DNA of 64,000 bases from Piezodorus guildinii (taxonomy: Eukaryota > Arthropoda > Insecta > Hemiptera > Pentatomidae): contig CM041297.1 of the NCBI GenBank assembly GCA_023052935.1, forward strand, positions 99,780,484 to 99,844,483, read 5' to 3'. Under the pieces are notes generated by a model. That model made no database searches. It was not told the DNA's origin and saw only the letters and a list, made by a program, of their open reading frames with translations. Below, one piece after another: positions 22,126 to 33,425 of the stretch. Within the stretch, counting starts at the first letter, position 1. Every line of letters starts with the position of its first letter. The translations under genes and the position numbers were made by a program.

Positions 22126-22176
<51 letters not shown>
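22126..22176. repeat. (AT)n microsatellite, second of a pair
   Basis: About 50 bp AT repeat, separated from the first by roughly 80 bp of ordinary sequence. Confidence 0.95.
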
Positions 22177-22177
<1 letters not shown>

Positions 22178-23684
22178 CTTTACCTACTCACTGAAATTAT
22201 ATTAAAGCTTTATAACTTTAATTTATAAAAAAAAAAATCTCATCTTATTTTTAGTTTTTGTATTAATTTAATATCTGCAGAATTTTAAGAATTAGAAAGA
22301 TTTTCCAAACACACGTTTTCAGCCGCGTCAGCTGACTTTGTGACAACACTAACACTAAGTATTAGCAGAAAAATATTTTATCAACAGTTTTATATTCAAG
22401 AAAAGATAGAGAATAACTGATAAAAAAAAATCATGAAAATTAAAACTGTTGAGCCGCAAAATTCAAATCAGTTCAAATGGACTTTTCGAGAATTAATTGT
22501 CCTCGTATTCACACTAATAATAAAATAGCGTGTTACATAGATCTAAGCGGATCTTACAATATTCAAAAGAATACTGATTGCTTAATATTGCTATAAACAT
22601 AGTTCCATATTTACAGAATGAACCTCAAGATCCTTGAAAAACTTATAAATATCATCAAAACTCGAGGAAATACAATGTTTTTCGTCACTTTACACCAAGC
22701 TTTACGTGATGTCCTTATTTTTTTATTAATTTCTAACGTAACACTTGCACCTTCTTGTCACGCATTAGCTCAATAGGGACTGAATTGTACAAAAAAATAT
22801 ATAAATATAAAAGCTGGCTTTTGAATGTTAAAAAACCTACCGTGAAATCACGCAATGTAATAACATTCGAAGAGCAAATGATTAAAACGGTCTGATCATA
22901 TAAAGCCCATCTTAAAGTATGTTTGTAGTACTTATTAACATGTATCTGAAGCAATTTCGTTTGAGCAAGCAACATGTGCGTGCACTGAAAGAGATAAGGA
23001 TTAAGAAATATATATATCTACTAAAGTCAAAACAGTAGAATCCTCAAGTATATAAGCAAGCTTTATACAAAAGTGAGAATGCGCCACACACAGAAGTTAA
23101 TTGATAATTACTAAACCAATGAGTATTGGTCAATACAAAACAGTTACAGAATAAATTCGCTGAACTAATTATACTCTACCCTTTGATTTTACATACAACC
23201 AACATGAATGCTCGGTAATATTTAACAAAAATCATTAAAAGTAGAATTCATTAATTTCAATAACTGCAAAAATTTCACTCGCAATCATTGAAAAAAGAAA
23301 TCACTGAAATAAAATTATGAGACAATAAAATTTCTTTAATTTAAAATATTCCTTAGAAATTACTTTCAACCCCTTATAATATAATCAGAGGGGCTATAAT
23401 GGTGAGCTACCTTAAGAAGATTAAAGCTTTTCCTTAGAGCTTAATTTAATAATTTTCAGTCATCTGGCTTAGGATTCAGTCAGTAACTTGATGAAAATCA
23501 TTTAATTTTTTTTTTTTTCCGTGAAAGGTCTTTTTCTTTACAGCTCGAAGAATTGCTAAAACTCTGAAGTATATCTAGTTCGGGTTATCACGAGGGTAAA
23601 ACCAATATAATTCATAGGTTATATTTTATTGTTTTATCGCATGGATAAAACTTCAAAAGCTAAATTCTTGACTCTTCTGCTCAT
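22177..23684. other. unassigned sequence
   Basis: About 1.5 kb with no recognised element or gene. An 80-residue minus-strand open frame (22,733-22,975) has no recognisable motif. Confidence 0.45.
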
Positions 23685-23730
23685 TACTTTCACTTACCTG
23701 TATATGAAATATTTAGTCGCTCTTATGAAA
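23675..23730 (-). repeat. family A right end, abutting a mariner
   Basis: ACTTTCACTTACCTGTATAT followed by GAAATATTTAGT is the family A right end in minus orientation. Its left end appears beyond the mariner at 24,815-24,945, so the mariner lies inside this copy. Confidence 0.65.
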
Positions 23731-24808
23731 TGGGTTGTCTGGGAAGTAAGTAGAGAAATTAGGACAAAAATTAAAATTTATGAACAGCTTAAAATTTATT
23801 TATTTAATCTACAAAATAGTTACCACCGTTAGCGATTACCCTTCCCCAATGGCTTGGGAAGATCCATTATCCCTTTTTTCCAAAAATCACTGTTCTTACT
23901 CCTGAAAAACAATAAAAGGTCCGTTTTGACGTCATCTTCTCAAGAGTAGGATTTCCCTTGCACAAAATTTTCAAGGGAACGGAAAAGATGGAAATCCGAA
24001 GGAGCAATGTCAGGAGAGTACGGCGGGTGAGGCAAAACCTCTCATTTGAAGCTTAATAACTTTTGTCGAGTCCTTAAAGACACATGGGGCCTAGTGTTGT
24101 CTTGGTGGAATAGCACCTATTTCCGATTTGCCAACTCTGGCCGTTTCTCTACAACTGCTACCTTCAATCGGTCTAACTGGGCGCAGTAAAAGTCCGTATT
24201 TATAGTTTGGTTTTGTGAAAGGAGCTCAAAATGTATGGGTCTCTTCCAATCCCACCAAATACTGAGCATCACCTTTCTTGGATGTAAGCCGGCCTTTGGT
24301 GTTGCGAGCGGCGTCGTTCCAGGTTCTTAACTCCGCACCTATCTCACAGACAGTGATTCGTGAATTGTTTGCGATGACCGTCATAATATCCACGATGTCA
24401 AGAGTTGAACTCCGGCCAACCCGGGGTCGGTCTTCCAAATTGACATCTCCTGATCTAAACCGAGAAAACCACTTCTGAATCGTGCCATCAGCAATTGAAT
24501 CGCTGCAATACACGGCACGAATCTTTCTTGCAGTTTGGGCTCCGTTTTGTTCCATTTTTAAAAAATAACAGCATAATATGCGGAAAATGAACTAAATCGC
24601 CATTCATGTTGGTATAATAAACTAAACTTGGCAATAAACTACACTACTTAGCCTTAATAAAGACGAATTCAGTGTGTAAATATGGTTAATTCCATAGGGA
24701 TTAAAAGCATATAAATAAACTTTAGCTTTAGCTTTGTGATTCATTTTAGTAGAAAAAAAAAAGTAAATTTTATTTTAAAAGTCTCTATGAACTTTTCGGA
24801 TAACCCAA
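23731..24808 (-). pseudogene. mariner transposon, internally deleted
   Basis: Ends are imperfect inverted repeats (TGGGTTGTCTGGGAAGTAAG at 23,731; TTGGGTTATCCGAAAAGTTC read inward from 24,808) with TA at the right boundary. The minus-strand frame from the ATG at 24,555 encodes the N-terminal helix-turn-helix region: MEQNGAQTARKIRAVYCSDS, GTIQKWFSRFRSGDVNLEDR and VGRSSTLD. It jumps from AELRTWND to a fragment equivalent to KKVMLSIWWDWKRPIHF, so the segment with the first catalytic Asp is deleted. Further on, in other frames, LFHQDNTRPHVSLRTRQKLL (second Asp kept) and VLPHPPYSPDIAPSDFHLF (third Asp kept) are legible. Frameshifts and the deletion make it dead. Confidence 0.85.
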
Positions 24809-24814
24809 TATTAA

Positions 24815-24945
24815 TTGTATTGTATATGATTCTATCGAAACGCAATTTTTTTCTCCAACTGAATTTAAATATTATCTAATTGATTTTAACAACAGAGGTA
24901 TGTAAAAGTTTTGTATTGAACGCAACAGATTTTTTTAAAATATTC
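24815..24945 (-). repeat. family A left end
   Basis: ATTGATTTTAACAACAGAGG then TATGTAAAAGTTTTGTATTG followed by AACGCAACAGATTTTTTT is the reverse of the family A left end. Together with 23,675-23,730 it forms the broken copy that hosts the mariner, with much of the interior missing. Confidence 0.6.
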
Positions 24946-25765
24946 TAAACCTCCAAGAATAAGAGCTAACATACTGATTCATTGTCTAACTGACTTATTG
25001 TACCTAACTTTATAGTACTTACAACTAACTTTTTTACCCTCATACCCTTCAATGATTCTTTTAACAAACTTTCTTTTAACAGTATTTATACAAAAGATAA
25101 CTAAACGTGAAAAAATATAACATGACCCAAGGTTTTTTAAATAATAATACCAGACTTGAGAACTAATTAAGTTTTGTTAAGAAAACATAGAAGAAGAAAG
25201 CAATAAATTATAAATTTTAATTATAAAACTTCAAAAAGTTCTATCTGTCTTACAAATAGTTTTTCATCTCCATTTATCTACTGGGGCATCTTAATTCCAT
25301 TTAATCATTCTAGCTAGAGAAAATATAGCTACAATTTATCTCGGATTTGCATATTCTTATTTTACTTGCTCTTAGTAAACTTTTTTTTTTTTTTTTTTAA
25401 TGTAACATCGTACATCGCGGATAACATATGTAATTTGAGATATCTCTCCAAAACAAAGAAATATTTACCAAGAAAAAATAGTCGAAGAGAATTGATTCCG
25501 TTAAAAGTGAGTCTGATTCCAGCAAGAAAAGCTTGTTTAAAAGTGTTTTTCTTGTAAAATTCCATTAAAAAAATAATTATAATAAGCATTATTGCTCTTC
25601 AAATCGATGGATATATAAACGTTTGTTTTTAAGTAAAAAGTTTTCAAGCTACTACGGGTAACTGAATACTTTGGATGATTAATATACATGTCTCTTTACT
25701 TATAGCCTTTATGCTTTACTGACAACAAGTATATAAAAAGGCTACTATATAGAATAAAATATTCT
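24946..25765. other. unassigned AT-rich sequence
   Basis: No recognised element. Poly(T) at 25,381-25,398. Open frames on both strands here overlap each other and have no protein character. Confidence 0.45.
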
Positions 25766-25772
25766 TTGTGAA

Positions 25773-26245
25773 GTGAGAATGGTTGACTGTGTTTATATAT
25801 GGGAGAAGTTAGTTCAGGATGCAGTCAAAAGAAAACACAATTAAGTATAAACTTAATTTACAGGTGCCGACGTTTTGCCTAAATTATAGGCCTTCTTCAG
25901 GGCTAAAAACCCAAACAAAATAAAATAACAAGTAGTAGAATACAATATTGAAAGATGATAAGAAAAATAAATATACTGATAATTAAAAACAAAGTGAAAT
26001 GTTAGTTATGATAATTGACACATATTAAAATAAATAGAAACAAAAGATAAAAGGTGAATAAATAGATAATGGAAAATTAAAATTTTTAAAAATATCAATA
26101 TTTACAGTATGAAAAATTGTAAACCTAAAAAAATATAAAATAAAATAATTTTAACAGAATGAGAAAAAAGAGTTAAAAATCTATGACGTACAAAATGTCT
26201 ATACTTTTATATAATGTGTAACATTATAATATGCAATAAGTAAAT
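25773..26245 (-). mobile_element. P2 Penelope-like terminal repeat, inverted arm
   Basis: Read on the minus strand, this arm carries CTGAAGA (25,894-25,900), the stem GGCCTATAATTTAGGC, then AAAACGTCGG, and ends with GTATACTTAATTGTG-like sequence, CCTGAACTAACTTCTCCCAT and the CAGTCAACCATTCTCACTTC end. The GAAA box of the hammerhead core is altered to AAAA. It is the mirror copy of 26,405-27,722. Confidence 0.65.
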
Positions 26246-26249
26246 ACGT

Positions 26250-26400
26250 AGGTATTCATAATAAGTTTGTACTTAATTGTGTTTTCTTTTGCCTGCACCC
26301 TGAACTACCTTCTCCCATATATACCACACAGTCAACCATTCTTACTTCTCGATAAGATCGACGTTGAAGAGATAGTCTTCACACAGAGATATTTATACAA
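26250..26400 (+). mobile_element. P2 terminal fragment between the inverted arms
   Basis: The run GTACTTAATTGTGTTTTCTT then CCCTGAACTACCTTCTCCCA and ACACAGTCAACCATTCTTAC is the P2 outer end in plus orientation, without hammerhead motif. It lies head to tail with the following plus-strand arm, as in tandem Penelope terminal repeats. Confidence 0.6.
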
Positions 26401-26712
26401 ACGTATTTACTTATTTTATATTCTAATGTTTCACATTTTATGAAAGTATAAACATTTTGTACGTCTTAGATTTGTAACTCTTTTTTTCATTCTGTTAAAA
26501 TTATTTTATTTTATATTTTTTTAGGTTTACAATTCTTCACATTTTTCATACTTTAAATATTGATATTTTTAAAAACTTTAATTTTCTATTATCTATTTAT
26601 TCACCTTTATCTTTTGTCCCTTTTGTTTCTAATTATTTTTATATTTGTCAAATGTCATAACTAACATTTCACTTTGTTTTTAATTCTAATTCTTTTACTT
26701 ATCATCTTTATA

Positions 26713-27573
26713 TTGGGTTGATGCAAAATTAATGCAGGTTTCCTCTATTGCAATATCTTAATTCCAATTGTGTAAACAAAGCTAATCCTAACATTGATCA
26801 TTATTATACCAAAACAAACCTTATCTAATACCCTCTTTTTCACCATGAATTTGTTTAGTAAAATCGTTTTGTTCAGTGTGTTCAAAGGTCTTGAATCGAA
26901 AATGTCAAAGTGCGATTTTCGTCAAATTTATTTTTACGAATTTAAATTAGGGCGCAGCGCTGCGCAAACGGCTCGTAATATTAATGAAGTGTGGGGTCAG
27001 GGGGCTATTAATGAGTGCACGGTGCAGCGTTGGTTCCAGAAGTTTCGCAGAGGAGATTTCGACCTCGAAGACAAGGAAGGTCGGGGCCGTCATCTTGCTC
27101 TGGACAACGACCAGCTGAGGTCAAAAGTGGAAGAAGACCCAACCAAAACCACACGAGAAATGGCGGCGGAACTCGGAACTCAAAAATTGCAACGTCTTTG
27201 CCCAGCATTGATGAATCGGAAGGGGCCGATCCTGCTTCACAATAACGCCAGACCACACGTTGCACAACCAACGCTTCGACGACTGCACGAGTTGGGCTAC
27301 GAAGTTCTCCAACATCCGCCTTATTCACCTGACCTCTCTCCTACAGACTTTCCCTTCCAAAACCAGGACGACATTGAAAATTCTTTTCGTGATTTCATTG
27401 AGTCCAGGGATTCGGATTTTTTTTTCTGGTGGAATAAGAAAGCGTGTTGAACGTTGGCAAAAGTGCATTGATTCAGATGGAAATTATTTTGATTAAATAT
27501 ATATGGTTAAAGTAAAGATATGGCGTATTTACAATACCTACTAAAAACCTGCATTAATTTTGCATCAACCCAA
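26713..27573 (+). pseudogene. mariner transposon with intact ends, internally deleted transposase
   Basis: 861 bp with terminal inverted repeats TTGGGTTGATGCAAAATTAA continuing TGCAGGTTT, and the mirror copy ending at 27,573; both ends are flanked by TA (26,711-26,712; 27,574-27,575), the mariner target. The transposase frame probably starts at the MSKCDFRQIYFYEFKLGRSA methionine. It keeps the N-terminal DNA-binding region (ECTVQRWFQKFRRGDFDLED) up to MAAELGT, then jumps to LMNRKGPILLHNNARPHVAQ. This removes the linker and the first catalytic Asp. HDNARPH reads HNNARPH, so the second Asp is Asn. SPTDF keeps the third. A second small deletion and a frameshift precede VERWQKCIDSDGNYFD. Near-perfect ends with a broken gene suggest a non-autonomous copy moved in trans. 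Confidence 0.9.
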
Positions 27574-27618
27574 TATATTGTATTCTACTACTAGTTGTTA
27601 TTTTTTGAGTTTTTAGCC

Positions 27619-27654
27619 CTGAAGAAGGCCTATAATCTAGGCCGAAACGTCGGC
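27619..27654 (+). ncRNA. hammerhead-ribozyme-like motif (P2)
   Basis: CTGAAGA (27,619-27,625), a 6-bp stem GGCCTA/TAGGCC with loop TAATC, GAAA (27,644-27,647), then ACGTC. GCC just before CTGA can pair with GGC just after ACGTC to form stem I; ACGT is self-complementary, as needed for the dimer-type hammerheads reported in Penelope-like elements. One extra A lies between CTGAAGA and the stem. Self-cleavage is predicted, not shown. Confidence 0.55.
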
Positions 27655-27724
27655 ACAAGTAAATTAACTTTATACTTAATTGTGTTTTCTTTTGACTGCA
27701 TCCTGAACTAACATCTCCCATAAA

Positions 27725-28390
27725 ATATTCTTTCTTTTTCAGAATCTAAGGCGTAGTCAAAAAATTCAGTTTTTGTATCTTTGTGATGTTAATAAAGTAT
27801 AAGGCATATGGAGTATTATATCACTTTCAATGAAATAAAGAAGTTCGCGGCCTCAGTTAATCCTAAATGACAGTATTTACCTTAATAATCATTTTGATCC
27901 AGGGCAAAGATTACAGTGTGTTAAATGACGGCCTTGTTTCATTCAATAATATGGAAACCCAACTACTTCATTTTATGGATAGTTGAATAATGGAAGGAAA
28001 TAAGGGCAATTGTACGACCAAAGTAATTAATTAAGGGCTATGAGTCGGCCAAAGCATCATTGACACGCGAGGCATCCATCCAACAAACTCCGGCAATAAA
28101 GATAGCAATGGCGATGCAACTGTCGTCACCGATTGGCGCAATGCATTAGGAATCTTAGAAAATCGGGTGAGTTGAGTGCATCAAAGAATATTTTCTTACA
28201 AGAAATAAAATCTTTTAATTTAGACTCTATTAAAAAAAATGCGTGCAGAAGTTGGCTCTTGGTTAGAACAACCACTTCCGTTTAACGCCTTAATATACCG
28301 TTGTAATTAAAATAAATATTTAGCTAATTAATTAAAATAAAAATGAATCAATCAAAGAGCCTGTTCGTCACATTTTCTTTAAAACATAAC
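27725..28390. other. unassigned sequence with a GC-richer single-copy block
   Basis: Bases 28,015-28,150 are less AT-rich (TGAGTCGGCCAAAGCATC and CTGTCGTCACCGATTGGCG are examples) with no second copy and no useful frame. Possibly conserved non-coding DNA; nothing else seen. Confidence 0.4.
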
Positions 28391-28394
28391 TCCT

Positions 28395-29050
28395 GCCCCA
28401 GGTCTTTTACGATACTATTCCAATACCAGTTTCAGACGCAGTACGTTATTTAGGACTTTACCTTGACAAACGACTAACATGGGCATACCACCTCAAACGA
28501 AAAAGAAAAGAACTAAATCAACGATATGGACTTCTTTCAAGGTTATTAGACAAACGTTCAAAATTATCATTGACGAACAAATTAACTATTTATAAAGTAC
28601 TAATAAAACCCATTTGGACTTATGGCATTGAGTTATGGGGAACAGCAAAAAAGTCAAACATCAAAATTATTCAATCAATTTCAATCAAAATTACTTAGGA
28701 AAATTATAAATGCCCCTTTTTACGTATCTAACGAGACACTACATACTGACCTAGACATTCCATACGTCATTGCAACTGCCACTGATCGCTACAATAAGTT
28801 TTATGACAGACTGACCCTAAATTCAAACCCGCTGACTCAAAACCTATCAACTGCCACAAACCCATATAATCCGCCCAGAAGACTATCGAGGCGCTGGCCA
28901 AAAGACCTGAAATATTGAAAGTTATTAGTTTTTTTTATCTATCTCATGTAGTTTGTTACATTTTTCGTTAGCATATTTGCTTATTGCAATAAAAGCAGAT
29001 AGCAAATACAATTGTAATGCCAAAAAAAACTTCTATGAATAAATAAATAT
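28395..29050 (+). pseudogene. Jockey-type LINE J-E, 3' remnant
   Basis: First block (28,400-28,640) reads VRYLGLYLDKRLTWAYHLK and LIKPIWTYGIELWGTAKKS. A frameshift follows, and the second block (to the stop at 28,916-28,918) reads LLRKIINAPFYVSNETLHTD, DIPYVIA and RRLSRRWPKDLKY. These are the thumb and C-terminal parts of a Jockey reverse transcriptase; everything upstream, including the YADD motif, is missing. A/T-rich 3' UTR follows to about 29,050. Confidence 0.85.
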
Positions 29051-30077
29051 TATAAAAATAAAATATACAGTTGTAAATATCAATAAAACATATTGAAAAA
29101 AACAAAACAATATTGTCTAACTTAAAAAACCTAGCTCAATGACCATTTCATTAATTTATAAAACAAGCTTATTCCAAAGACTTTTTTGAAAACCTATGCT
29201 GTACCACTTTTAGTTTGTCGATTTTTGAAAAAATAAATATCTCAGACATAAAAAAAAAAAATAAAAAAAATAAATAAAAAAAACCAAACTTTAAATATGT
29301 GATTTCTGCTAAGATCATATCATAGCTAGATAAACGCATTTCTCATAATCGACATCTTACTGGAATATTTTGGTAAGCATTAAGACAACTAAACTTCTGA
29401 CAATCACCAAGTGTATACTTTAAATGTGCTTGAAAAATAGATCAAAAAAACCCTCTTAATATTGATTTGTTCGTGCTAGAAAATTCTTTACAGAAGTTGT
29501 GCCACGCACTTTAGATCGACACGAACTCACCTTGCATAATTTAATACGGTCTCCATAAACCAGCGACATCTAGCTAAATATTTATCTGGAGTGCTTGTCG
29601 AGAACAAGATATGAGAAGTATTACCTTCAGTAAAAATAAATATATTGTCAAGATATTATTGCGCAATTTGAAACATCTATTCGGACTTACTCTCACAAAA
29701 ACGAGTTTATTCAAGGATTAACATATTGTAAAAAATGTAGAAATTCTCCCTCCCAGTGAAATTTTCCGATGATCTAACAGAGAAGTAAGAGTGCATCTCA
29801 AAGACAATTTATATTTCCACATTCTCATTACTATCTTTTTATACTTCTTAAGATAGAAAAAACAAAAAAAATTAATAGCATAGAATGTATAATCCATGAA
29901 AATTTCAGACACATTCTGATAAAAATCTCTTTTTGATTTCATATCTTTTTAGCTTATACATTGAATATTAAATAGTTGACCATGTGATGAATATATACGA
30001 TGAGATAGTTCGTGTGACAGTCCAAAAAAAGATTAGAAAACACGCCTAAAGTGGCTTCTTGACTCTTGCATGTAAGC
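29051..30077. other. unassigned AT-rich sequence
   Basis: No recognised gene or element. The last 60 bp before 30,078 may belong to the P1 element that starts there. Confidence 0.4.
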
Positions 30078-30190
30078 CCTGATGAAGATTCGCCAAGTGG
30101 GTCGAAACGTCAGATAATGAACAGTTTTTCAGTGTTTTCCAATTGTTTTTACCGACACCCGAGCCATTCTATTCTTCATAGCTGATTATT
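30076..30190 (+). mobile_element. Penelope-like terminus P1 with hammerhead-like core
   Basis: CTGATGA (30,079-30,085), a stem GATTC/GGGTC, GAAA (30,104-30,107) and ACGTC follow in hammerhead order. The stretch after it (CAGTTTTTCAGTGTTTTCC, then ACACCCGAGCCATTCTATTC) matches the window start. Stem I is not well paired in this copy (GCC before CTGA, AGA after ACGTC). Confidence 0.55.
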
Positions 30191-30275
30191 TGATTAGTAG
30201 GTTCATCATCCGAAAATAAATTCCACCTAAAAAGCATAAACAAATAACTTTAGCACTTTAGCAATTTTAAATTAT

Positions 30276-30830
30276 CTTTTGGAATCCCTACGCAAGACTG
30301 AAACGACAAGAAACTGTTCGAAGATATCGATTACTACAACACTTACTAGACAAACGTTCAAAACTTCCAGTATATTACAAAAGACTCATTTACATCACTA
30401 TTATCAGATCTATTTGGACATATAGAATCGAGCTTTGGGGGTCTATTAAACCCTATAATTCCTCCCGCATCCAATCCTTATAATCCTAAATCCTTCGCAA
30501 AATCCTGAATGCCCTTATTTTGCCACAAATCCACTCCTCCATAATGACCTAAACATCCCATTTGTTGCAGAAATAGCCCGTGATAAATACTCCTCTTTTC
30601 ATTTTAAACTCCCTCTCCACACAAACCCACTTGTCCGTAATCTATATTTCTTATATATCCCTGATAACCCACCGAGGCGATTGAAAAGAAGGTGGCCTCG
30701 GAACCTACTGCCTTAAAATAGTGAAGTGCTACCACTGGGTGGTTCTTTCTCAAGACATTTTCAGGACTTTTCTTCATTTTGCATATTTACCCACTGTGCT
30801 GTTAAATAAAGTTGTGAATAAATTTTTAAA
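30276..30830 (+). pseudogene. Jockey-type LINE J-B, 3' remnant
   Basis: Reads RLKRQETVRRYRLLQHLLDK then IWTYRIELWGS, SSRIQSL and later RRLKRRWPRNLLP with in-frame stops and small shifts. It is a more decayed copy of the one at 47,282-47,860; both start at the same CAAGACTGAAACGACAAGAA. The 3' UTR (GTGAAGTGCTACCACTGGGT) is shared too. Confidence 0.8.
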
Positions 30831-30954
30831 AAAATTCTTCAAAAGTTTATTTTTGAGGATAGACTTTGAAGGCATGCTGAATTTGCAGTATATTGTCTTA
30901 AATTGGAGTTTTATTTTTCCTTTTTTTTTTTTACCTCAATATATACATAAAATA

Positions 30955-31025
30955 TATATATACAGATCTATGGTATTTTATAGATATACATATATACAGA
31001 TCTATGTTATTTTATATATATATAT
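30955..31025. repeat. short AT-rich tandem repeat
   Basis: ATACAGATCTATGTTATTTT-type units with TATATATATA spacers repeat about 50 bp apart. Confidence 0.7.
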
Positions 31026-31059
31026 TGAAATTTACAACTCAATTCGATAAACTACATGC

Positions 31060-31140
31060 CCACCAAAAACTGCCTCCAGTAGATAATCTAAAATACAAGG
31101 TCTCGAAGCCATTTCTTTTCAGACGTCTGGGATTTTCAAT
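31060..31140 (-). mobile_element. Jockey-type LINE fragment
   Basis: On the minus strand the segment reads NPRRLKRNGFETLYF with a short UTR-like sequence containing CTACTGGAGG, resembling the end of J-B. Very short. Confidence 0.45.
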
Positions 31141-31660
31141 CATCCCATCTAGTTTATAGATAAATCCAATACGGTATGTATGATATCATTATATACAACA
31201 TTACTACATTTTTTTTTTTTAAGTATAATTTCTAGCCGGCTTAGGAAATTAATTATTCAATTAAAATGCATTGGTCCGTTTCACGATTAATGAATCAAAG
31301 CCGAACAACTCATTATCAAAAGGCCATTCTGGCTATTTACAGAGAAGGAATATTTGACGAATTTAATGGAAATCGAGGGTGAGTAAATACGCCTTTGTGA
31401 TATAAAAGCCACCCGCTTGTTCGGTGACAGGTGTGTCAATTTGAAACCGTTACAGGTGAGTAAGCATAAGACAGGTATCCAATAATGTTAAGTGAGGTCT
31501 GCTATAATAACTAAAGAGTATTTTCAAGGGAATCAGCAATAAATAACGGCTTATTGTTCATTGTAATTAAATAAACCTTTTTTAAACGTCTTATTCAATC
31601 AAGAATGTTATCTCATTTGAAACGTTATTTAATAGTGCGCAGTTCCATTATCTGAAGATG
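31141..31660. other. unassigned sequence with a GC-richer single-copy block
   Basis: Bases 31,260-31,450 are less AT-rich and contain GGGTGAGTAAAT, a donor-like sequence, at about 31,377-31,388. I could not match it to an open exon or acceptor. Confidence 0.35.
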
Positions 31661-31674
31661 AAAAATATCGTGCG

Positions 31675-32780
31675 GGTCACACAGAAACTTTTACTTACCG
31701 CCATTGTTAAAACCGGTTAAAGATTTTTAAATGCAGATAGAGATAAAAATGAGTGAAATCAATAAATAATTAATTAAATTGAATTTCTATAGAAACGTGT
31801 TTTATAAAAAAATCAATTATATTATTATCTAAAATACAGTTAGTTTTATCGGCTTTTCATCATTCTTTATTAACTTTTACGAGCTTGTGTATAAGATAAT
31901 ATTTTTTCTAAAATCTTTAGCTTTCCAACGGTATATTATACATCTATATTACTGTTTATACCTTCAAAACGAAAAATTGTTTATAAAAATTTATTTTTTC
32001 TCTTTTCTCCAATAGTCCTCCTATCTATTATATTATTATCTAAAACAACAACTTAGTTTTATCGGCTTTTTATCACTCTCTATTAACTTTTACAGGCTCT
32101 TGTGTATTAGATAATATTTTTTTTCTAAAATCTTTAGCTTTCAACGGTATATTACACATGTATATTACTGTTCTTATGTTCAAAAACGAAAACATGCATT
32201 AAAAAAATATTTTTTAAGTTTTCTCCTTTAGTTGCTTTTCAAATTTGCTCAACTTGCATATTTAGCTGTTATTTATCAATGCTAACTAGATAATATGGTT
32301 ATTTTCATAAAATACACAAAATAAAAGGTACTTTAGGAGAAGAAAATTTAAACTATCGGCATTTAAGCCCTGTCAGACTATTTTTATCAGAATGAAACCT
32401 ATATTGTATTAAAGCCCATTAAATTTCACATCGATATAGCGAGTTTAATCAAAATCGTCGGAACCGTTTTCGAGAAAATCGAAAAAAGGTGCAAAATGCA
32501 GGGTATGAAGTGTCTCTTCTGGTAAGCTCATTTTGATGAAAAAAGTTTTGTATCGTCTCGGTCGTATAGTTGTCTTAAATATAAAATTTCAGTTTCATAG
32601 GACTTTTAGTTTACGCGCTGGACTTATCACACACACAGACCTTTTTTCTGGACTTGGTTATTTGGACTCAGAGGACCCTAAAACGTGTATTTCCGTTGAA
32701 AACTGGAATTCGAAAATTTTCACGATCGCAATAATTTCTCTTACTATACATTTCACACACAAGTAAGTGAAAGTAAAAAA
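31675..32780 (+). repeat. family A repeat, full copy with internal duplication
   Basis: Left end CTTTTACTTACCGCCATTG, right end ACAAGTAAGTGAAAGTAAAA. About 220 bp is duplicated inside: ATTATCTAAAA...TTAGTTTTATCGGCTTTT through TATTACTGTT occurs at 31,812-31,960 and again at 32,033-32,175. Open frames in it are non-coding repeat sequence. Confidence 0.8.
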
Positions 32781-33039
32781 GCTTGCTTATCAAAGCTTTA
32801 CTTGAAAAACGTAACATTATAATGAGAAATATAGTTATTATTCATCATCGAATTGCCGGAACTGTTATTCCTTTTAAAAAAATTGGAGAAAAATACCACT
32901 GTCAGATTTAAAATATGCCATTACATAATTATTGGTAATTTAAAAAAACCTCTATTCCTGAATTGTTTTTTTTTTTTAGACTAACCTTCCTTTAAAAAAG
33001 ATATAAAAACATCAATACGTTTCCTGCAACGCCACTTTC

Positions 33040-33425
33040 AAAGATTAATATAATATAATTAAAAACCTAAGCTAAAGTACTTATTAATCAACGGAAAGCT
33101 TATTGAATATTTTATTAAATTTGTCACGAGTTATCTCGAAGTATGATTATGTAAAAGAAATTTCCTGGCGGAAGATACGAGATAATGCGCCTACAGCGTC
33201 TTCAACACACCTTCAACCTGTCTCGATATTGTTCTACCACCTTTGCTCTAAAGGAAATTTTTTACGGAATTTATATTCTTATATTTTATTATACTTATCC
33301 TCTAATTTTATGGAACGCTCTCATCCGATTTCCTCTAAAAATCACAAAAGTTAATAACAGGGTTTTGTTTTACTTTCCTGTAAAATTTCCTAAAATTTAT
33401 ATAGTGCCTTTTAGAAATTAACACT
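33040..33425 (+). pseudogene. possible LINE C-terminal remnant
   Basis: One frame has MRLQRLQHTFNLSR and later LILWNALIRFPLKI, which loosely resembles the RLQRLQN...LWN.LP..I end of CR1/Jockey-group LINEs. The match is weak and there is no conserved tail. Confidence 0.3.

Larger units (their letters stand above)
26405..27722 (+). mobile_element. P2 Penelope-like terminal repeat, plus arm, interrupted by mariner
   Basis: Starts at ACGTATTTACTTATTTTATA and follows the same order as the inverted arm (TTTTGTACGTC, TTCTGTTAAAATTATTTT, CTATTATCTATTTATTCACC, CATAACTAACATTTCACTTT). A mariner interrupts at 26,713-27,573. After it the arm ends with the hammerhead-like core and TACTTAATTGTGTTTTCTTT then GCATCCTGAACTAACATCTC. 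No reverse transcriptase frame is present between the arms. Confidence 0.65.

Noticed and set aside
27008..27328. Minus-strand frame of 106 residues and two alternate plus frames
   Set aside because: Shadows of the mariner transposase.
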